In this document: in pieces, positions 15,874-24,229 of the stretch
How the letters are laid out: each line of letters begins with the position of its first letter
Position numbering within the stretch: position 1 is the stretch's first letter
Assembly: GCA_031407985.1 (NCBI GenBank)
Contig: JANOJB010000127.1
Coordinates: forward strand, 1-64,000
Direction: 5' to 3'
Source: FEN-1088 sp031407985
GTDB lineage: Bacteria > Myxococcota_A > Polyangia > Fen-1088
DNA: 64,000 bases
Made by a program: the position numbers and the translations under genes
Notes under the pieces: generated by a model
Seen by the model: only the letters and a program-made list of their open reading frames with translations
Told to the model about the DNA's origin: nothing
The model's database searches: none

Positions 15874-17112
15874 TCAAGGAACGAATGCCCAATCCAGTGT
15901 CTGAAAAGCAGCATCTGTCTTGGCAATGACGACACCGACTCCCAGCCGCCGTACGCTGGCCGCGCCCAACCCGGTCGACGCAATCTCGGCGACGGCTTTG
16001 GCCGTCTCTTCGTCTGCAAATTCGGTTCGCCACACCAGCGTCGTCGACGTTCCCGCGTCCCCGAAGACGAAAAATCCATCCGCGCGCCAACCCAGCGCCA
16101 GCTCGCGTGCGCGGTCCAGATTTTCCGCGTGTTTGGCAAGCAGCAGGAACATTCCCCAGGCACCGACCGTGGTATCCGCAAGAAGACTCCACTCCGGTGG
16201 CGCGGTCGCCGCGACCACGGTCGCGGGCGCGGCACCTGGTTCAAGCGCGCCGTTCACGCTGGCCATCAACGTACGCGTGTCCGACGGTGGCGAGGCAAAT
16301 CGCCGACCGATCGCCTCCACACCACCAACCTGCCACGTGAAGTGCATGTACCGCGCTCCCCATTGATAGGGAAACGTCCGCCGCGCGGCGGAATAGGGTG
16401 ACGGTTCCTTGATCACCCACCCTTCCGAAAACATCAGCGATTCCTGAAACCGGCGCGTCCAATCGATGTCGGCCGGATCCAGGCCATTCGCCGACGCCCA
16501 GTAACGTGTCTCGTGAAAGCGCGCCTCCCCTTCGATCATCGCACCGGCCGCCATCCATGCGTCGTCCGATGCCGAATGCGCATCAACGAAGGCCCCCAGG
16601 TCCACCGCCCGATCCTGCAGCGCGTGGATGAACTCGTGAATCAGAACGGTACTTGCCGACTGGTCGTTGAAATCCTTGCCATGGTCGATGATCAGGATGT
16701 CCTTGGTGTCGGGGCGATACAGGCCCCAAAAGAATTTCACCGATTCGGCCACGTATGTGCTGGGGCTGAACGCCCCCGATTGCACCAAGCCGACCAGATT
16801 GAACGCCCGTTCCCACCGCGCGCGATTCGGCGATGGCGTCCATGTCGCGACCAGGTCGTTCATATACGCGGCGTACGCGGCCTCGGACATGACGGTGATC
16901 ATCGGTAACGCACCGGGCTGATCCCCGCGAAGGCATGCCGCCAGCGACAGCAGGCGTGTCTGGCACTGAAGCATCCGCACGTCGCACGCCGCAGGATTGA
17001 TTGCTTCGCAGCCCGGCACGGGATGCAGCGGCAGCTCCCCGATCGGCAGGTTGTCGCCGCAACCCAGTGCGACAACCAGACCAAACAGGGCGATAGGTTC
17101 CGCCCGCCTCAT
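15874..17112 (-). CDS. lipoprotein with zincin HExxH motif
   Basis: 412 residues from the ATG at 17112, which overlaps the stop of the upstream lipoprotein gene (ATGA), making coupled translation likely. The signal peptide ends in VALGC (Cys18). HEFIH (H159, E160, H163) is followed by IEGEARFHETR (E194/E196), a possible third ligand in the gluzincin arrangement. Several cysteines sit in the first 60 residues. This would be a periplasm- or surface-facing metallopeptidase, though catalytic competence is inferred only from the motif. It is convergent with imuB, 7 bases apart. Confidence 0.68.
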   Translation of the reverse strand: MRRAEPIALFGLVVALGCGDNLPIGELPLHPVPGCEAINPAACDVRMLQCQTRLLSLAACLRGDQPGALPMITVMSEAAYAAYMNDLVATWTPSPNRARWERAFNLVGLVQSGAFSPSTYVAESVKFFWGLYRPDTKDILIIDHGKDFNDQSASTVLIHEFIHALQDRAVDLGAFVDAHSASDDAWMAAGAMIEGEARFHETRYWASANGLDPADIDWTRRFQESLMFSEGWVIKEPSPYSAARRTFPYQWGARYMHFTWQVGGVEAIGRRFASPPSDTRTLMASVNGALEPGAAPATVVAATAPPEWSLLADTTVGAWGMFLLLAKHAENLDRARELALGWRADGFFVFGDAGTSTTLVWRTEFADEETAKAVAEIASTGLGAASVRRLGVGVVIAKTDAAFQTLDWAFVP

Positions 17113-17621
17113 AGGTTCTTGAACACCCCCTCGTCGCACGTTTCCAACGCCGTGCAGGTCGGTTCGTTCGCACAGGGCGCCAACCTATCGAGCACCCGTG
17201 CCGTCCACATGCCGTACTGACGTTCACACCCGTCAACGGACGACGCATAACCGCATTCGAACCAGACGGGCGCATAGGTCGCGCAGAACGCGCGGACATG
17301 CGGCGTCACCTCGATCGACAGTTTCGCCTGTTGCCAGCAGACATCGACTTCGGCTTTCCACGCCGCGCCGTCGTCCAAGGCCAAACAACTCAATTTTTCG
17401 AGACAAGGCGCGGTTGCCGCCGCTCCGTTGGCACTGTAGTTGGAGAACCACGGATTCCGACCGACACAATCGGTCCCACACTGGTCAATCCCGCGTGTGT
17501 CCCCACAGCGTGTTTCGGCCGCGCAAACGGCCCGGCACCAGATCATCGCGCCGTTCTCGGGCGGATCTGCCGCGCATCCCAGCACACAGAACAAAGCCAA
17601 CGGAGCGGTCCACCTGGGCAT
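17109..17621 (-). CDS. Cys-rich lipoprotein, partner of the zincin lipoprotein
   Basis: 170 residues. The signal peptide ends in CVLGC (Cys16). About a dozen further cysteines are spread across the mature part (for example CRAVCAAETRCG, CGTDC, CLEKLSCLA, CANEPTCTALETC), suggesting several disulfides. No enzymatic motif is present. Its TGA overlaps the ATG of the HExxH lipoprotein. The shared transcript suggests the two act together, for example as protease and binding or inhibitor-like partner; that role is inference. Confidence 0.65.
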   Translation of the reverse strand: MPRWTAPLALFCVLGCAADPPENGAMIWCRAVCAAETRCGDTRGIDQCGTDCVGRNPWFSNYSANGAAATAPCLEKLSCLALDDGAAWKAEVDVCWQQAKLSIEVTPHVRAFCATYAPVWFECGYASSVDGCERQYGMWTARVLDRLAPCANEPTCTALETCDEGVFKNL

Positions 17622-17723
17622 CGGCGTTCAGTCTGCCGGACAACCGCCTTCCATGACAGCAAAACCCGCCGGCCGGATCCGTCCGGCCATCAGGTCCAAG
17701 TAAAACGACGCGCGCCCCGCCGC

Positions 17724-19295
17724 CTAGATCGCGTCGGTCACGCGCGCGGCCGGCAGCACCGTCCGGCCGTACAAGTTGCGCCCGCCGCTGGCGATCACCT
17801 GGCGGTACCATTCGAACGAATCCTTCGGGATCCGTTTTTGCGTCTGGTAGTCCACGTACGTCAGACCGAAACGCTGTTTGTATCCGTCGGCCCATTCGAA
17901 GTTGTCCATCAGCGACCACGCGTAGTACCCGGTGACCGGCACGCCTTCCTTGATCGCGCGCCCCAGCTCCAGCAGGACCCGGTGCATGTAGTCGATGCGC
18001 TGCGGATCGTGAACCTTCCCGTCCAGAAACACCTGATCCCGCGTCGACAAGCCGTTCTCGGTGATCGACAGCGGCAGCTTGTACCGGTCGTAAAAGAACC
18101 GCGGTCCCCAGTACAGCGCCGACGGCGTGATCGGCTGCCAGTCGACACCCGACCGCGGATATCCCGGTGGAACGCTCACCTGCGCCGGTTTGCGATCGTC
18201 GCCCTGCCGCCAGGTGTCCGCCTTGTAAATGTTCAGGCCCAGGAAATCTATTGGCTGTTTCATCTCGTCGAGATCGGTGGCTTTGAACACGGGCATGTCC
18301 TTGCCGTACAACTTCACGCCATCCTCGGGATAACGCCCCAGCAGCACCGGATCCGTCCACCAGCTGTTGTTCCACTGGTGCCGGTCGCGTACCGCGAAGA
18401 TCGCCCAGCGGGCAGCCTCGACATCCTCGGGAGTCGCGCTGGCCGGTTGCGTGATCTGCGCGGCCAGGACGTAGCCGATCTTGACGTCCTTGGCGTCGCC
18501 CTTGACGTGTGCGCGCAACGCCTGCACCGCCCTGGCATGCGCACGCATGCCGTTGTGCGCGGCGGTCAGATAGTGGATGTCTTTCAATTTGTCGCCGGGC
18601 GCGTGCACACCGTCGCGATGACCCATACCAATGAAACACTGCGGTTCGTTCTGCGTGGTCCAGATCTTGATCCGGTCGCCCAGCTTGTCCGCCACCAACG
18701 CGGCGTAGTCGCCGAACCAGGCGGCGACATCGCGGTTCAGCCACCCACCGCGCTTGTACAGCTCTTGCGGAAAGTCCCAGTGAAACAGCGTGCACATCGG
18801 CGCGATGCCCGCCTTTTGCAGCTCGTCCAACAGCCGCTTGTAGAAATCGAAGCCCTTCGCGTTCGGCGTCCCCGTCCCCTCGGGAAACACGCGCGGCCAC
18901 GACACGCTGAAGCGATACGACTTCGCGCCCAGCTTTTTCATCAGCGCGACGTCTTCCTTGTAGCGGTGGTAGTGGTCGCAGGCGACATCCCCCGTGTGGC
19001 CTTCGAAAACGGCGCCGGGCTTCTTGCAGAAGACATCCCAGACCGAGAGTCCACGGCCGTCCTCGGCCGCGGCGCCTTCTATTTGATACGACGCCGTGGC
19101 GACGCCCCAGGCGAAATCCTTGGGAAATGGCGAGCCGCCCATCGCGCGTGGCTTCGCCGCAACCGCGGCCGGATCAACGACGGGGTCGGCGGCCGCGGCC
19201 AACCGGGCGCCCGCGACGCCCAACAATCCCCCCGCCAAGGTTCCCCCCAGGATTCGACGGCGACTGACGCCGGTGCGCTGTTGATCGTGCGACAT
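17724..19295 (-). CDS. Tat-exported GH1 beta-glucosidase
   Basis: 523 residues from the ATG at 19295, preceded by GGGAGG about eight bases upstream; a much longer in-frame extension to 20105 overlaps the divergent gene and is not credible. The N-terminus has a twin-arginine signal SRRRIL (11-16) followed by a Gly/Ala/Leu hydrophobic stretch. The GH1 fold starts FPKDFAWGVATASYQIEGA. The acid/base Glu is E217 in TTQNEP and the nucleophile is E413 in SITENG; FEWADGYKQRFGL near the end is also typical. It should hydrolyse beta-glucosides or beta-galactosides outside the cytoplasm after folding inside. Divergent from the jelly-roll lipoprotein gene at 19375. Confidence 0.93.
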   Translation of the reverse strand: MSHDQQRTGVSRRRILGGTLAGGLLGVAGARLAAAADPVVDPAAVAAKPRAMGGSPFPKDFAWGVATASYQIEGAAAEDGRGLSVWDVFCKKPGAVFEGHTGDVACDHYHRYKEDVALMKKLGAKSYRFSVSWPRVFPEGTGTPNAKGFDFYKRLLDELQKAGIAPMCTLFHWDFPQELYKRGGWLNRDVAAWFGDYAALVADKLGDRIKIWTTQNEPQCFIGMGHRDGVHAPGDKLKDIHYLTAAHNGMRAHARAVQALRAHVKGDAKDVKIGYVLAAQITQPASATPEDVEAARWAIFAVRDRHQWNNSWWTDPVLLGRYPEDGVKLYGKDMPVFKATDLDEMKQPIDFLGLNIYKADTWRQGDDRKPAQVSVPPGYPRSGVDWQPITPSALYWGPRFFYDRYKLPLSITENGLSTRDQVFLDGKVHDPQRIDYMHRVLLELGRAIKEGVPVTGYYAWSLMDNFEWADGYKQRFGLTYVDYQTQKRIPKDSFEWYRQVIASGGRNLYGRTVLPAARVTDAI

Positions 19296-19374
19296 GGTGA
19301 CGTTCCTCCCTGCTAATGATCCAGCGAATGACGCGATCGGAAGGCCGCTCTTGTACCATCGTTCCAGGCGCAAG

Positions 19375-20166
19375 ATGAAGTCCGTCACCGCACCGTCGCC
19401 CAACCGAAGCTTGGCCACATTGCTGAGCGCCGTCATGCTTGCTGGCGCCTGTGCGGATGATCCGGCCGCCAGCGTTGGTCGGGTCGATGCGGGTGTTGGC
19501 GGCATGGATACTCGCGAGATCGATGCGCCCTTCGAAGGCCCGACCGACGTGAACGTTCCCCTCGACCTTGGTCCCCCACCGACGGAGCCCCCGCTGACCG
19601 TACCGACCTGCCCAACGGCGGGGAATGCCGGCGCCAGTTGCTGCGCTTCCGCACTGGGTTTCGAGGACGGCAGTACATCGCATTTCCTGCCACCGGCCTG
19701 CTGTCGGATGGCCCTGTCGAAACCCCAGGTGTCGTCGATGCCCACCGCGTGCGGAGGGTGGGCGTTGCGCCTCGACGCCGACTTCCAGGCCACGGATGCC
19801 AGCTCGCTGTGTGACCAACCGGACCAAGCCCCCTCGTGCGCCTTCCGGGAGGGTGAGGTGTCGCGAGGGGTGCTGGCGGCGCTGGATCTGACCGCGCTGA
19901 CCGTGTCGGCGATGGTGTATCTGGATGGGCCCGCGCTGCCGGCCGCGCCCGTGTCTGCAAAACTGTTCGTGCTGGGCCGCGGTGGTCTCATCGAAGGAAC
20001 CGCCCAGGCCCTTCCCCGGATCGGCGTCTGGACGCGGATCGACCTGCGGATCGCCGACGACGGCACGTTCCCCGGCGCGGACATCCGCGTCATCGGCGTC
20101 CGCATCGCGTTTCACGGCCAGGCGTGGACGGGTCGGGCCTACATCGACGAGATCACCTGGCGCTAG
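19375..20166 (+). CDS. lipoprotein with jelly-roll (carbohydrate-binding-like) domain
   Basis: 263 residues from the ATG at 19375, chosen because it starts the signal peptide; the signal ends in LAGAC (Cys26). Residues 27-80 are a linker with a Cys-rich start. Residues 85-263 are beta-rich. They begin with GFEDG and end with GRAYIDEITWR, the pattern of carbohydrate-binding jelly-roll modules in which the first strand binds calcium. A conserved CC pair occurs twice. It is divergent from the GH1 gene with 79 bp between, consistent with glycan capture paired to hydrolysis. Binding specificity is unknown and the CBM assignment is tentative. Confidence 0.6.
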   Translation: MKSVTAPSPNRSLATLLSAVMLAGACADDPAASVGRVDAGVGGMDTREIDAPFEGPTDVNVPLDLGPPPTEPPLTVPTCPTAGNAGASCCASALGFEDGSTSHFLPPACCRMALSKPQVSSMPTACGGWALRLDADFQATDASSLCDQPDQAPSCAFREGEVSRGVLAALDLTALTVSAMVYLDGPALPAAPVSAKLFVLGRGGLIEGTAQALPRIGVWTRIDLRIADDGTFPGADIRVIGVRIAFHGQAWTGRAYIDEITWR

Positions 20167-20248
20167 CCCTCGAAGCCGCGGGGCCGCCTCAAAGTGGTAC
20201 CCTTGAACCGTTCTTGATTTGATTCGAGCCGCCTGCGGGAGGTGAACG

Positions 20249-20794
20249 ATGATCCAGGCGATAACGCGCACGACGATGTTGGCGACGATCGGAATCGCGC
20301 TGCAGTTCGCATCCGCCTGCGGCGCCGGCGTATCAACCACCGGATCCGGGGGCGCACCCTCTGGCACTGGCGGCGCCTCCACCGCAACCGGCGGCAGCAC
20401 GGGCACCGCGACGGGCGTCGATGCCGCCGCGCAGTTGTGCGTCGACACGATCAACATGTACCGCGCGACACTGGGCCTTACTCCCTACACCCGCTGGACC
20501 GAACAGGAGGTCTGTAGCTCGAACGAGGCCCTGTCCGATTCGCAGACCGGCACGGCACATGGCGCATTCGGAATGTGCAACGAGAAGGCCCAAAACGAAT
20601 GCCCCGCATGGGGCGGAACCCTGGCCAGCATCGTTACCGGTTGCCTGAAGCAAATGTGGGACGAAGGCCCGGGCGCTGACTTCAACACCCACGGCCACTA
20701 CATCAACATGTCCAGCACCAGCTACACCCGCGTCGCCTGCGGCTTCTCGACCGGAACCAACGGGAAGACCTGGGCTATCCAGAACTTCCAGTAG
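20249..20794 (+). CDS. CAP (SCP/PR-1-like) domain lipoprotein
   Basis: 181 residues. A GGGAGGTGAACG site directly precedes the ATG. The signal ends in FASAC (Cys24), followed by a Gly/Ser/Thr linker (27-58). The mature domain begins LCVDTINMYRATLGLTPYTR and contains GTAHGAFG, then GHYINMSSTSYTRVACGFS and a final KTWAIQNF. These are the ordered elements of the CAP superfamily (PF00188). Four extra cysteines suggest disulfides. CAP proteins are secreted and bind lipids, glycans or partners; activity here is unknown. Convergent with glgA. Confidence 0.82.
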   Translation: MIQAITRTTMLATIGIALQFASACGAGVSTTGSGGAPSGTGGASTATGGSTGTATGVDAAAQLCVDTINMYRATLGLTPYTRWTEQEVCSSNEALSDSQTGTAHGAFGMCNEKAQNECPAWGGTLASIVTGCLKQMWDEGPGADFNTHGHYINMSSTSYTRVACGFSTGTNGKTWAIQNFQ

Positions 20795-20813
20795 GCCCCG
20801 CCGCCTCGAACAT

Positions 20814-22292
20814 TTAGGTGGCGAATGGGTGTCCGCGCCGGCGCGCGTAGGCGTCAAGGTAAAGCTGTTCGTATTCCCCGGCGGCGCGCGACCACGAGAA
20901 ATCCTGGGCCATCGCCGTCCGCCGCATGCGTTCGATATGATCAGGCCGATCGAAGTAGGTCGACATCGCCCACCCGATCGTGTTGGTCAGGCCCGACACC
21001 GTCAAATCGCCGAACATGAATCCGGTTCCCGAACCCTTGGCTTCGTCGTAGTTCTGGACCGTGTCGATGAGCCCCCCGGTCGCGCGCACGATCGGCAGCG
21101 TGCCGTAGCGCAGGCTGTACATCTGGTTCAGACCACACGGTTCGAACCGCGACGGCATCAAGAAAAAATCGCTGCCCGCCTCGATCCGGTGGGCCAGACC
21201 GTCGTCGAAACCAATGTACGCGCGAAACTTGTCGCCTCGTTGATACGCCAGTGCCGCGAAGAATTTTTCGGCCTCCGGATCGCCCGATCCCAACAACACC
21301 ACCTGCAAATCCCACTTCAGAAGCGTTTCCAGTGCGTGGGCCAGCACGTCGAATCCTTTTTGCGACGTCAAGCGGCCGATGACGCCGAACAGGGGCGTGC
21401 CCGGGCGGGCCGGCAATCCGACCTCGCGCTGCAACGCTGCCTTGCACGCGGCCTTTCCCCCCAAACGATCGATATCGAATGGCTCGGCCAGGTGGGGATC
21501 GGCGGCTGGATTCCATTCGTGGAAATCAATGCCGTTCAGAATCCCCCGAAGATCGGCCCGTCGCCCCGACAACACGCCGTCCAACCCGAATCCGTACTCC
21601 GTCGTCTGGACTTCGCGTGCGTAGGTGGGGCTGACGGTGGACAACATCGTGCTGTGGGCGATTGCGCCCTTCATCAGATTAACGTCGCCGTAGTGTTCGA
21701 ATTCGCCGGGGCGGTAGTGCTCGCGGCCCAGGCCTGTGATGAACATCGACCCACCGTCGAAATTCCCCTGGTACGCCAGGTTGTGAATCGTGAACACCGA
21801 CGCCGCCCCGTGCAGGGGTTGGGCCCACTCGACGGTGTTCAGATACGCGGGCGCCAACGCCGCCTGCCAGTCGTTGGCATGAACGATGTCGGGGATGAAG
21901 CCCAGCGCCTTGCACAGTTCCAGCGATCCGCGGGCAAGCAACGTGAACCGCTCCAGGTTGTCGGGGTACGCCTGGCCCGGCGGGCCATACAGGTACGGCC
22001 GATCGAAGAAGCGGTTGTACTCGAGAAAGTAGATGGGAACATCGCTGCCCGGTAGCCGGCCCAGGCGCACGCCAGCGCGAAGGGATCCTCCATACATGGG
22101 GACCGCCAACATCCCGTCGAGAGGCTCAAGGTCCGTCCACTTCATCCCCCCGTAAAGGGGCATCACGACGCGTACGTCGATCCCGCGCGCGTTCAACGCC
22201 TTCGGCAGTGCTCCCGCGACGTCGGCCAGGCCCCCAGTCTTGCGAAACGGCGCGACTTCGGACGCGATGAACAGAACCTTCAGCGGAGGCAT
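20814..22292 (-). CDS. glgA: glycogen synthase (GT5)
   Basis: 492 residues, the usual GlgA length. The ADP-glucose site KTGGL is at 18-22 in the context SEVAPFRKTGGLADVAGALP. The second Rossmann half has GVIGRLTSQKGFD and the C-terminal SRFEPCGLNQMYSLRYGTLPIVRATGGL. The enzyme adds glucose from ADP-glucose to alpha-1,4-glucan. The gene starts 32 bases after the stop of the HAMP kinase gene on the same strand, so it could be read through from the kinase operon. A TTATAAA element in the gap could instead serve as its own -10. Works with the GH57 enzyme at 38764. Confidence 0.96.
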   Translation of the reverse strand: MPPLKVLFIASEVAPFRKTGGLADVAGALPKALNARGIDVRVVMPLYGGMKWTDLEPLDGMLAVPMYGGSLRAGVRLGRLPGSDVPIYFLEYNRFFDRPYLYGPPGQAYPDNLERFTLLARGSLELCKALGFIPDIVHANDWQAALAPAYLNTVEWAQPLHGAASVFTIHNLAYQGNFDGGSMFITGLGREHYRPGEFEHYGDVNLMKGAIAHSTMLSTVSPTYAREVQTTEYGFGLDGVLSGRRADLRGILNGIDFHEWNPAADPHLAEPFDIDRLGGKAACKAALQREVGLPARPGTPLFGVIGRLTSQKGFDVLAHALETLLKWDLQVVLLGSGDPEAEKFFAALAYQRGDKFRAYIGFDDGLAHRIEAGSDFFLMPSRFEPCGLNQMYSLRYGTLPIVRATGGLIDTVQNYDEAKGSGTGFMFGDLTVSGLTNTIGWAMSTYFDRPDHIERMRRTAMAQDFSWSRAAGEYEQLYLDAYARRRGHPFAT

Positions 22293-22324
22293 CGGCGGCG
22301 GCGTTTATAACACCCCACGCGGTA

Positions 22325-24229
22325 TCATCCGGCCGCGCCCACGTCGGCCGCGGCCGGGGCCGTCGGAATGGTGAACCAGAAGGTCGATCCCTGCCCCTGC
22401 GCGCTGTTGACGCCGATGGCGCCACCGTGCGCCTGCACCAGGCCCTTGGCGATGAACAGGCCTAGCCCGGAACCGTTCCCCTGGCTTCCCGGCACGCGGA
22501 AAAATTTCTCAAAAAGACCGGGTTGGTGCTCCCCCGCGATGCCCGGTCCCTGGTCCGACACCTCAAAACGAACCTGGGTCGGAGTCGCAATCTTGTGATC
22601 GCGGCGGTCATCGCCTTGGCCGGGTCTGACGCCGCGTACCCGGATGACCACGTCGGTCCCCGCCGGGCCATAGCGAAGGGCGTTTCCCAGAAGGTTCGTA
22701 AACACCAACTGCAGGCGATCGGGATCGGCGAAGATCTCGGGTACGCCCGCGGGCAGGTCGACCCGCAGCCCAACGCCCGCCTGCTTGGCGGCAGCCTCGT
22801 GGGCATCGACCGCCAACGCAATCAGCGCACCCGGATCGACGCGCCGTTTTCGCAAATCAATGCGCCCCGCTTCGATCCGCGACAGGTTCAGCAGATCGTC
22901 GACGATGATCTGCAATCGTTCGCAGTCTTCCCTGGCGGCGAACAACAGATCCGCCTGTTTCGGCGTCAAGGGCCCGACCACCTGTTCCGTGCATAGGTGC
23001 AACGCCATCCGAAGCGATGTGAGTGGCGTACGGAATTCGTGCGCGACCGTGGCAACCAGATTGTTCTTCAGCTCGTCAAACCGGAACAGCCGCGTAGCGT
23101 CCTGCAGGGTGATGGCCGCGCCCGTGACCGCACCCGCCTCGCCGTAGATCGGGGTCGCCCGCGGTAAGAAGATCCGCTCCCCGTCGGGAGTCGCGGCCAC
23201 CCGTACCGCGTCCTCGAAGCCTTTCGACACGTAGGGTCCCTTGCCTCCCAGCGCGTGCGCGCGCAGGCGATCGACCACAGCCCGCACCGCCGGATCCGCG
23301 GCCACATACGGATCCGCCGCCGCACGGTCGGGATCTATGTTCAGCAGGCGGGTCGCGGCGGCGTTGGCCCCCTCCAACTGGCCCTTGCCGTCCAGCAGCA
23401 AGACCGGATCGGGAAGCCCGTCGATGGCCGCCTGCGCCGCCTGCTGGGCCTGAAGCAGTTCGCCCAGCGAACTTCGGCGATACGCCCCCAACCTATCGGC
23501 CATCCGGTTGAACTCGCCGGCGACGTCGACGATCTCGTCGTGACCCTGGACGTTCGCGCGCGCCAGCAGATCACCGTCGCCGAAGCGACGAACCGCCGCG
23601 CTGACGATTCCCAGCGGTCGCAACATGCGGGTGGTCAACCATGTCGACGCCAGCAGGCCCAAACCCAACGCCAACACCACGGCGACCAGGACCACCTTCT
23701 CGAACTGCTGGGCGCGGTCCTCGGCGCGCACGCTCTTGCGAACCATCGCGTCCTGGTTGACGGCCAGAATCTCGTCCGCAAGCTGGCGCACACGCACGAA
23801 GGCCGGCTCCATCATCGAGAAATAGTCTGCGTCGCGCTGCCCTTGTTCCTCGATGGTTCCGTACCATGTCAACCGGCGCGCGTATTCGGTCCAGGCTGCC
23901 CGCAGCCGCGTCGTCACATCCGACTCACCGCTCTCGGTGACATTGCCTTCTTGTACCGCCAGTTCGCTCTCGAACAAGACGCGATGACGGGCGATTCCCT
24001 GGGCCGCGTCCTTCGGATGCCCTGCCAGAATGAACACCGCGAAGCTGTCCAAGCGCTCCAGGGATTCCTTCATCCGCTGCGCGGCAAGAACGCTGCGGTA
24101 GTTGTCGGCCAGGATCAGCCGCGAACTTTCTCCCAAACGGGTGGTCACCACGCTGGACACGACACCCACGATCGCCAGCGCCAGCGCCAGGGGCGCCTGC
24201 GCCAGGACCAGTCTGCGCCGCAAGGTCAT
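22325..24229 (-). CDS. HAMP-PAS sensor histidine kinase coupled to KdpD sensor gene
   Basis: 634 residues from the ATG at 24229, which overlaps the stop of the KdpD-type gene as ATGA. Membrane helices lie at about 12-30 and 179-199 with a roughly 150-residue extracytoplasmic region between. HAMP covers about 200-252 and a PAS-like domain about 260-380. The H-box is VAHEFRTPLTS with His397. N-box NLLGNALRYGP, then DQGPGI and GSGLGLFIAKG complete the HATPase domain. No KdpE-type response regulator is adjacent. Translation coupling suggests this protein supplies the kinase missing from the neighbouring KdpD sensor; the cognate regulator may be the sigma-54 activator at 33119. Confidence 0.9.
   Translation of the reverse strand: MTLRRRLVLAQAPLALALAIVGVVSSVVTTRLGESSRLILADNYRSVLAAQRMKESLERLDSFAVFILAGHPKDAAQGIARHRVLFESELAVQEGNVTESGESDVTTRLRAAWTEYARRLTWYGTIEEQGQRDADYFSMMEPAFVRVRQLADEILAVNQDAMVRKSVRAEDRAQQFEKVVLVAVVLALGLGLLASTWLTTRMLRPLGIVSAAVRRFGDGDLLARANVQGHDEIVDVAGEFNRMADRLGAYRRSSLGELLQAQQAAQAAIDGLPDPVLLLDGKGQLEGANAAATRLLNIDPDRAAADPYVAADPAVRAVVDRLRAHALGGKGPYVSKGFEDAVRVAATPDGERIFLPRATPIYGEAGAVTGAAITLQDATRLFRFDELKNNLVATVAHEFRTPLTSLRMALHLCTEQVVGPLTPKQADLLFAAREDCERLQIIVDDLLNLSRIEAGRIDLRKRRVDPGALIALAVDAHEAAAKQAGVGLRVDLPAGVPEIFADPDRLQLVFTNLLGNALRYGPAGTDVVIRVRGVRPGQGDDRRDHKIATPTQVRFEVSDQGPGIAGEHQPGLFEKFFRVPGSQGNGSGLGLFIAKGLVQAHGGAIGVNSAQGQGSTFWFTIPTAPAAADVGAAG

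Noticed and set aside
17298..19316. 672-codon open frame opposite the GH1 gene
   Set aside because: It is the antisense of a clear GH1 enzyme in GC-rich DNA and has no recognisable domains.
19296..20105. N-terminal extension of the GH1 protein
   Set aside because: A strong ribosome-binding site and Tat signal mark the start at 19295; the extension overlaps the divergent gene.
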